Source: Cocos nucifera | Taxonomy: Eukaryota > Streptophyta > Magnoliopsida > Arecales > Arecaceae | NCBI GenBank assembly: GCA_006176705.1 | Contig: QRFJ01000022.1 | Span: 3,594,888-3,658,887 of the forward strand | Length of the DNA: 64,000 nt | Direction of reading: 5' to 3' | Shown here: positions 56,861-64,000 of the stretch, one piece after another | Numbering within the stretch: the stretch's first letter is position 1 | Layout: each line of letters opens with the position of its first letter | Notes under the pieces: model-generated | The model's database searches: none | Told to the model about the DNA's origin: nothing | The model's input: the letters and a program-made list of their open reading frames with translations, nothing else | Position numbers and translations under genes: made by a program

Positions 56861-56865
56861 AGGCT
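56861..56865. repeat. Target-site duplication AGGCT (right)
   Basis: Exact match to 49529-49533. It joins the two halves of the copia 2 5' LTR. Confidence 0.9.
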
Positions 56866-58117
56866 CATAAATAAATCTAGTTGATTTTTACAGAAGTACC
56901 AACCAAAATCTTACAACGTTAGTTTTTCATGTTCACTAACAATCTAGTTGATTTTTTGGGCTCACCAACCAAAATCTATAATGTCCAATTCTGAGCTTGG
57001 ACGGACCTAATCCCCAAATTTCTTTCTTCCAAAGAAACTTGAAAAAAAATAAAAATATAAATAAAAAATTTTGGCACAAAGATAAAAATAGAGTTTTAAA
57101 CTCTTTGATTCTGAAGAAAAAGTTGAATGTTCGGCTCTTCTAAAGCTTGACCACTCTTCTTTGAATCTTGAGAGGATGCTTGAAAAATTGTAGAAGATAG
57201 CTCTTCAATGCCCTTTGAAATCACTGAATAATCTCTCTCTTTTTCTCTCTTTTTGATGTGCAATGAAATTTCTCTTGTATGAAAAAGTTCTCTTTTAATC
57301 CCACTTCATCTTTTTTTAATTGATTTTTCATCTTTAAATATCCTTAGAGATGGTTGAAGAGTGAGTTTTAGCCGTTGAAAACTCTGAAATAGTCGTTGGA
57401 GGTGAGAACTAGCCGTTAGGGCTGAAAAAAGAAAATCTGAAACTATCCGTTGAAGTACTATCGCCATGTCTCGAGATCTTTTGGTTTGTCTCAAGATGTC
57501 TCACCCAATTTCGAGACCTCTCAATTTGATCAAATGACGTCTCATTCTCAATTGCTCAAAAATCTACTTTCTGAAAAAAAATCTATCGCCTGAGATCAAG
57601 AGCTCTCGATTTTGAAGAAGATATCTCGCCATGACCACGAGATCTCTCGAGAATTCTATAAGACGTCTCACTCTCAAAGCGCAAAAACTATATTTCTATC
57701 TTCTAAGAGGAAAATGTCCTGAGTTCAACTCAAGATCTCTCAAAATTATGCCAGAACCTTGCTTGAGCATGCTAGACTCCACAAGACATCTCGAAAATTT
57801 CATGAGACATCTCAAAAATGCTCCAAGGCTATTTTCGAGAGAATTCTTGCTATCAAATAAGGAGATTTGATCTTGATTTGAATTACACTTTGTGTCATCC
57901 TTGTTTTGATCAAAGAACTCTCTTTCTTCTAATATTTGAAAACTTAAAAAAAATTCTTCTTTAAAGATCTTAACTTGGTGAATTTGTGTAGATCTTTTTT
58001 TGAAATAATTCTTTAATTTAAATAATTGAAAAGACCTACATCCACTCATGAAACATAGGATTAAATACTCAAATACTCAAAGTTTAGCAATCATCAAAAT
58101 CAATCATGGGATCAACA
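56866..58117 (-). mobile_element. 5' LTR of copia 2, right fragment
   Basis: Continuation of 49201-49528. Together they make 1,580 bp, or 1,585 bp with one TSD copy, matching the 1,578-bp 3' LTR. It contains the same TCTCGAGA-type palindromic tract (about 57460-57830), more decayed than in the other LTR, and ends GGATCAACA. Confidence 0.83.
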
Positions 58118-58122
58118 TGACT
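58118..58122. repeat. Target-site duplication TGACT (right)
   Basis: Exact match to 43566-43570. Confidence 0.88.
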
Positions 58123-59252
58123 GATCAGGTTCAGATCAGCACAGTCTCATGTCTAATTAACCTAGCTGGCATGGGTGAACTCAAATGACTAAATACCCTT
58201 ATTCAAGACATAATTGATCAAGTTGACTAAGTGAGACCGATAGGAGGGTCTGCCAATGCTTGCCTTAGATACCAATGAAATGACCTAGTAAGCATGCTAT
58301 CAATTAAAAACTATCAGTCAAAATGCCAAACTTACCTTAGACATCAATTGATAAATCAGAATCAAATAGGTCAACCTAGTAACTTGGACTCGACCACTGA
58401 ACCAAATTTGGTCTTGAGTTAATCGACTCATATCAAATATAAATCGATGTGACCAACTACAACTAAAATCAATTTTGAGCCCCTTTGATCTAATCCTAAT
58501 TAACTTTTGATTGGATTCGATCAACAGCTCAAAATCAACTAGGGTTCTAACCTAATCTAATAAAAAATTCTAATTATAGTCTAATCACTAGACCTAATTG
58601 TTCTACCCATGCCAATTCCTAATATATTATGCTTTAAGATTAAGATCTTAAATTCTTAATTTCATATTTTAATCTTAATTTTTAGATCATTAATTATGTG
58701 CGTTATGAACATGAAGTAGTTCAGATGTCGAAACTATTTTCAGATCTAAACTATCATTCTTTATATCTCATACATAAAATTTCAGATCCTAAACAATTTT
58801 TGGATCTAAAATTTTGCACAAAAGTAAGTTCTTTCTTTTCATGGTTCTCCTTGATTCGTACAAACGCCCCTTCCACCATAGTCCTCTATGGCAGGACAGC
58901 CTTTACTATGATTCTAAAAAGATACTAGACTAATAAAAATTTTGATCTAAATTTATACATATCATATATGCACAAATATCATACATCAACATTAAAATCA
59001 GATCTAAACATGATCATAATATATCATATATATTCATCAAAGATTAGATCTAAACATAAAAATAATTTTCAAACATGGATCAACATCGATATAGAATAAT
59101 CTTTCTATACCGATGTAGATCAATCTAGGTTAAGATTTTTAATCTGATTTTATTTTGATTCAAAACTAAAAAATTAATCATAAATAATTATTTTCATATC
59201 TTGATTAATCTTATTAAATCAAATTTAGATTTAATCATGTATATTAAAAATC
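58123..59252 (-). mobile_element. Copia 1 leader, part next to the primer-binding site
   Basis: Resumption of the copia 1 untranslated leader after copia 2. It is AT-rich with no credible frame; a 76-codon frame at 58698-58928 has no domain. Confidence 0.55.
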
Positions 59253-59267
59253 GTGGCTCTAATACCA
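59253..59267 (-). promoter_or_regulatory. Primer-binding site of copia 1 (initiator tRNA-Met)
   Basis: The minus strand reads TGGTATTAGAGCCAC, one base off the usual TGGTATCAGAGCC. It lies next to the LTR edge at 59269. Confidence 0.82.
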
Positions 59268-59268
59268 C

Positions 59269-60199
59269 TGTTGGGGTTTAGGGATTTTAGCATGCAGAAT
59301 TTTTTCATCATATGAAAAATACAGTGAAAAGCATAGATTAAAACTTTAATCTACTGCATGTCCTAGATCTAATCTAGCATCACCTATAAAGGATCTAATA
59401 TGCATATTAAACATGGATCAATTAATCTAAAAAATAATTTAAGAAGTGATTAAAAATATACCTCAATGAAGAATCAGATGGAAATCGGATCTTGAAGCTT
59501 TTCAAGTTTTGTTTGAAGCCATGCATATGTCAGGCCTTTATATGTATCCATATAGGCTTGAAGCCTTCATGATCATTAAGGTGCTAGAATGGAACTCAGC
59601 ATAGAAGAAGATAGCATAAACACCTTCGCGTAGGACTTCGAAGAACAAGCTAGAAAAGAATCCCTTCTATTCTTTTTCTTTTCTTTCTTTTTTCTCTAAT
59701 TTTTCTCTCTCTTTTCTTTGATTTTCTCTCCCTTTAGGTGTGGAATATCAGAAGGAATAAAGCCTTGGGAATCCATAAGGTGGGGTGCCATTTAAATAGG
59801 CAAAGGGGACGGCCCAATATGGAATACACGCACACCTAAGAGGAGTCCTACTCCTCTTCTAATTTCCATATTAAAAGAGAATAAAATCTAGTAATTTATT
59901 TCTTAATCTAATTTTCAATCAAATAAGGATGAAATAATACCATAAAAGAGGAAGAAAGAGAGTCCTAAAAGAATGGGGCACCAAATATTGGTGTCCCTCT
60001 CTTCTCACGCGCATAGAAAGAAAGAGGAAGCCAGTCCTCTCATTTCTTGCATCAAAAGAAGGAAGAATCTCAGTCAAACTAGGACTCTCTCATACTAATC
60101 CAATTATATTAGGTCCTAGTCAAGTTTGCATTCAATCCGAATTTGATTCGAAGCCAAATCGAGCCCAATTTGAGTTGAACTCGAAATCTAGTCAGACTA
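59269..60199 (-). mobile_element. 5' LTR of copia 1, truncated by CACTA insertion
   Basis: Aligns with 16701-17700 of the 3' LTR, starting TGTTGGGGTTTAG. Homology stops abruptly at 60199, where a CACTA terminus begins. About 1.3 kb of the LTR should resume beyond the window's right edge. A TATA-like ATTTAAATA is conserved at 59790-59798. Confidence 0.82.
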
Positions 60200-60229
60200 C
60201 ACTACAACAAAACAAGGCTTTAATGATAG

Positions 60230-60720
60230 AGTTTCCTGTCACTAAAGCCTAAAAATCCATCACAAATAGTTTTTGCGATAGATTTTATAAAAGAAAAATC
60301 CATCACTGAAATCCTAGTCACAAAAAAAATTTATGACGAAAATTTCCATCATAAATTTCTGTGATGAAAATTTTCGTCACACATTCCATCACAAATAATA
60401 AATGATATCCAAAAGTAATTCCATCATAAATAGTGATGGACTTATGATAGATTTGAGACAAAAAATCATGATAGAGTTGTGACGAATTTGTGACAAAAAT
60501 TTATGATTGATCAGTGATGAAAATTGGTGATGGATTTGTGACAGATTGTCCATCACCACATTCTATCACAGATCCATCACAAATCCATCACAATATTCAG
60601 AATAAATCCATCACAAATCCATCATAAATCTATCATAATATTTAGAATATATCTATCATAAATCTGTCACAAAATTTGATATCAAATTTCATCACAAATC
60701 CATCACTAATTCATCATTAA
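60230..60720. repeat. CACTA subterminal repeats
   Basis: More than 20 copies of a CCATCACAAAT-like word, mostly in one orientation toward the end and inverted near the terminus. They are characteristic of En/Spm elements. Confidence 0.8.
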
Positions 60721-61440
60721 ATTTATTTTCTTCTAAAAATAATCCTAAAATATCCAACAAAACACTCAAATATTCATATACAACTAATTCATTCCCTAAT
60801 TATTAATTCATTCATAATAAATATTAAAGTAATCTATAATAAATATAATACTAATATTAATTCATAATAAATTTGTTCATCCATAACATCATATTTTTCA
60901 AAAAACTACAAATATCAAGATATAAATTATCTCATAGTAGCAAAATGTTTCATCAAGTTTTCTTAAAGTATCTCATAACAAAAGAGTTTAGCATCCAAAA
61001 TAGATCACATATCTAAACAATCATGATCGATTAGGTCAAGAGGCACGTAATTGTTTAAGTTCCGACATCATAATGCAAATTATTTTCCTGCATCTCTTCT
61101 TGCATTGTTTTCCTCATCTGAACCATCTCTTGTTGCAGCTCTTGGCATACCTCATGGCGTATCTCCTCTCGCCATTGGTCACGTTGTTGTGTAATCAAGT
61201 GCTAAACTTGCTCCTCTATGAGATGCTCCATTGAAGAACTAGGATATCCCGATGTTGCTGAATAGGAATTACTACCAGATTCTAATAACAGCTTAGGATC
61301 TTTTCTAGACCCAAACTCATATAATCTTTCCTTATTTGGGCCCTCAATTGCTTGGACCCATGCATCTGGATCAAACTTAGGTTGGGATGAAACATCTAAG
61401 CCATACTTAGTAGTTCTACAGAATATTCTTCCTAAAAAAA

Positions 61441-62060
61441 TTAGTAACGCATTAAGTTAATACTATTTGCAATATATTGATAAATAATAAATTTATTATT
61501 AAATAGAATAAGTAAATTTATCGAAACTCTTTTGGACTTATTATCCACAAAATCATCCGAACTTTTGTTTTGTTTATGAATTCGCTCAAATGCCTCAAGT
61601 TGCATTAGTGGCATACCTAATTCCATAGTCTAAAAAAAGAAATAATAAAATTATGAGAAAGTGCATATAAATAAATAAATAACTGAATAATAAGTATTCT
61701 AAAGTAAAGAAAGTATATTTTATTGTATCATTCTTTTTTTATGTGTAGAAAATGAAATTGAACCCACTCATATGTTTGATGATTCTATCATCTTTCTCTG
61801 TCATCCGATTCTTACGTGCTATTTCTGATTTACCCTTTCACATTGAAAAATTTCATAAATTAATCAATCTATTCCAAACATCTGGTGCAATCCAAATAAG
61901 CCTGTGACCTTTAGCCTCAAGAATATCTTCCTTATCTCCGGCCTTCTTTAAAGTATCTTTTCTTACTTGATTAAGCATATTAGAAAATCATCTCTTAAAA
62001 ATCTGCTCCCATATATTTTTAACCTCAGAAGTCCAGTCCTCAGGCCATGTATATTTCTCC
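61441..62060 (-). pseudogene. En/Spm accessory transposase-like protein (plant transposase 24 type)
   Basis: Minus-strand translation shows MLNQVRKDTLKKAGDKED, then IAPDVWNRLINL, then MWKGKSEIARKNRMTEKDDR and IIKHMSGFNF (about 61740-61990). The 'W..K S..A+KNR ... H..G..F' pattern is that of the plant Ptta/En/Spm transposase family. After a probable intron or break, MPLMQLEAFERIHKQNKSSDDFVDNKSKR follows (61560-61626), its next conserved segment. TNPA-type proteins bind the subterminal repeats. Stops near 61980 and 61840 suggest decay or introns. Confidence 0.72.
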
Positions 62061-63287
62061 TGACAAAACTCAAAAAGATTTAACACTAAATAATTATTTT
62101 ATCCAAATTTAAATTAATAAAATAATAATTTTATAAAATTCTGACAGAATCTTTCTTAAAATATGAACATCTACCAAATTTTAAATCTGTATTACAATTA
62201 ACATAGCACTTCTAAATTAATTTTTCAAACACAATACAACTCTACTAATGCAAAAAAAAATTTCAAACACCATAACTCCATTAATCCAAAGATTATATAT
62301 TCACATCCCAAAGATTATATATTCACATCACATGGGTCATATTTCAAATCAAAATAAAATACTTTTCATAATTACATATAATTATTTGAAGATGTTGCAA
62401 ATTCCATCAATATTTTTTTTATTTTCTTTTTTTTTCTTCTTCTTTCTTCTTGCTCTTGAATTATAAAAAATTATCTAAAATTTATTTCATAAAAGATCAT
62501 GAATCTCTATTGGTACCATCATCCATTTCTTCAAAGGTTATGAAAAGTACTGCTTCATTATCATAATAATGGCATGAGTCATCGAAGGATCAACAAAGCT
62601 ATAAAAAATTAAATAAATTATAAAATATGATTTACGATATATAAATTTACATACTACTATAATACATAAGCACATATATATAACCAAATTTAAAAAATAC
62701 CTTCCATTCATCATTTTTAATGGTTGTCGATTTGCAGGATCGATAGGTACTTGGGTTCCTTAATTCATGCCTCTCATCCTAGATAAGATCGATGGAACAT
62801 TATCACCATCAACATGTTCCTCATATTGATTCGGAGAAATATTGCCTCTGTACGTAACCATAGAGATATTGCTGGTGATAAGTTTGAGGATCCTTCTTCA
62901 TGTCCTTCTCGTGATTCTGAACCTATCATTCTATCTTTCGCTAAGTTTTGTATACTAACACCTCCTCTAACCATGATACCTGCAATCTAAAATAAAAGCT
63001 GGCCAATATGTTGGTGGCTTTTTATTTTATTTTAAAATCCAATATACTTAGTTATATGCATGAAGAGATAATATTCATAAATATATAGTAAACTTCTTCA
63101 TGATGAAATAATTAAATATTTAATAAAAGATAAAGCACCAATTATAACATATAGTAGCCAAATGAGTAAATAAACAAAACATATTCTAGATAAAAAGCCA
63201 CATATGGGCAAAGTAAATTAAATACAATACAATTATAATCCAAATCCATTCTATGCATAAAAAAATTACAAAAAAAGCATTTTTAAG
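62061..63287 (-). mobile_element. CACTA interior between the two transposase-like genes
   Basis: AT-rich sequence with short open frames only. 62774-62974 could be part of an upstream exon of the accessory gene, since TNPA-type genes are intron-rich, but no conserved motif is visible. Confidence 0.5.
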
Positions 63288-64000
63288 TTAATCATGCATG
63301 TCATCATCAGTGCTAGAAAACTGAGCTTCATCATTTTCTTCAATTGCATCTTCAAACTCAAATTCTTCTTCTTCTTCTTCTTCTTCTTCTTCTTCCTCCA
63401 TAGGTTGTTCCAAATTATGCTCTTCCTCTTTATCTATAATGTCTACATAGCCACTATCAATGAGAATATTTGGATCATTAAGGTCAATTATTGGTACAAT
63501 TGACTCTGGACTAGACATCTCATCTTCTTGGTAAACCTCTTCAACCATGAAAATCATACTTTTATCTTGTATTTTACTTAAAGGAATATCAACTCTACTT
63601 CTAGCTTTAGCTTTGCATACAACCTACCAATCTCTTCTCTCTGTATTTCTTAATGGGTAACTCATGTAGTACACTTGTTGAGCTTGTTGGACCAATATAA
63701 ATGGCTCATTTATGGATAGTCTAGATTTATGTTTAATTTCAACTAGATCATAATGAGAATGCACTTTTAACCCCTTTTCTGTATCATACCAATCACATTT
63801 GAATAAGATAATTTTGTTTCCAATATCAAAATACTCTAGCTCTATTATCTCAACCAATATGCCATAGTAATCATGTTCATAGTCATTATAGCAACTTCCT
63901 TTCACATAAACATCACTATTGATTTTATCTTTCCCTCGTTCTTGTTGTATGTGAAAATTGAAGCCATTTGTGAAATACCCTCTATAGCACTTTACTATAC
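63288..64000 (-). pseudogene. TNP2-type CACTA transposase, C-terminal part (partial at right edge)
   Basis: Reading leftward from the window edge: RGYFTNGFNFHIQQ, then YYGILVEIIELEYF, IILFKCDWYDTEKGLK and INEPFILVQQAQQVYYMSYP. This is the DUF4216-type region found in the C-terminal part of TNP2 transposases. It is followed in the same frame by a single TAG at 63624-63626 after RRDW, then VVCKAKARSRVDIPL. It ends in an acidic tail encoded partly by a (CTT)n tract (63361-63400), with a stop at 63288-63290. The catalytic part would be to the right. One in-frame stop is the only visible lesion. Confidence 0.82.

Larger units (their letters stand above)
60200..64000 (-). mobile_element. CACTA (En/Spm) transposon, partial, extends past right edge
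   Basis: The terminus CACTACAACAAAACAAGG is exactly at the break in copia 1 LTR homology, preceded by CTA (60197-60199), a candidate 3-bp target duplication. 60260-60720 is filled with CCATCACAAAT/ATTTGTGATGG words in both orientations, the subterminal binding sites. Minus-strand coding inside belongs to TNP2-type and En/Spm accessory-type proteins. The other end is outside the window. Confidence 0.85.

Overview
This is plant nuclear DNA: one small host gene in a dense nest of transposable elements. The element families (Tat- and Athila-type Ty3/gypsy, Ty1/copia, CACTA, hAT), the long AT/TA/AAT microsatellites and the AT-rich background fit a large, repeat-rich monocot genome. A palm is my best guess from general style, but I cannot verify it without a search. 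No prokaryotic genes, CRISPR arrays, rRNA or tRNA genes were seen.

Layout. (1) 1-9426: a tandem array of a pol-less Athila-like Ty3 element, read as internal region, LTR, internal region, LTR, with a 5,545-bp period. The gag-derived region joins directly to the conserved block that normally follows pol, so the unit is a TR-GAG type non-autonomous element. (2) 9427-16700: host DNA. It holds one convincing intronless gene on the minus strand (11717-12214, 165 aa, acidic, function not recognised) with a TATA box, an ABRE-type G-box and a poly(A) signal, plus microsatellites and an hAT-like element (15303-16406) with 8-bp target duplications. (3) 16701 to beyond 60199: an old minus-strand Ty1/copia element, about 10 kb when its insertions are removed, acting as host for everything that follows.

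Inserted in that copia are: (a) a young Tat-lineage Ty3 element, 19590-33854, with TSD ATAGT, dual RNase H and a 115-bp tandem repeat in its 3' untranslated region; (b) a CACTA-like element, 35818-41849, with no transposase, containing a 1.7-kb foldback; (c) a second, pol-less copia, 43571-58117, with TSD TGACT, whose own 5' LTR is split by (d) an Athila-like Ty3 element, 49534-56860, with TSD AGGCT, that keeps gag and protease but has lost RT and integrase; (e) a CACTA transposon from 60200 past the right edge, with recognisable transposase-related coding on the minus strand.

The most important hidden structure is technical. Bases 23138-27881 inside the Tat element are an indel-rich second copy of 18.9-22.8 kb. 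The copy includes the unique copia/Tat junction, ends in exactly 25 Ns, and is flanked by a 323-bp repeated segment. It looks like a misjoined gap fill with uncorrected long-read sequence. Removing it returns the Tat element to a normal 9.5 kb.

Biologically, the recurring theme is loss of pol in three unrelated elements that kept LTRs, primer-binding sites, polypurine tracts and at least part of gag. Such elements would depend on proteins supplied in trans. I found no evidence of a novel host defence or metabolic system.
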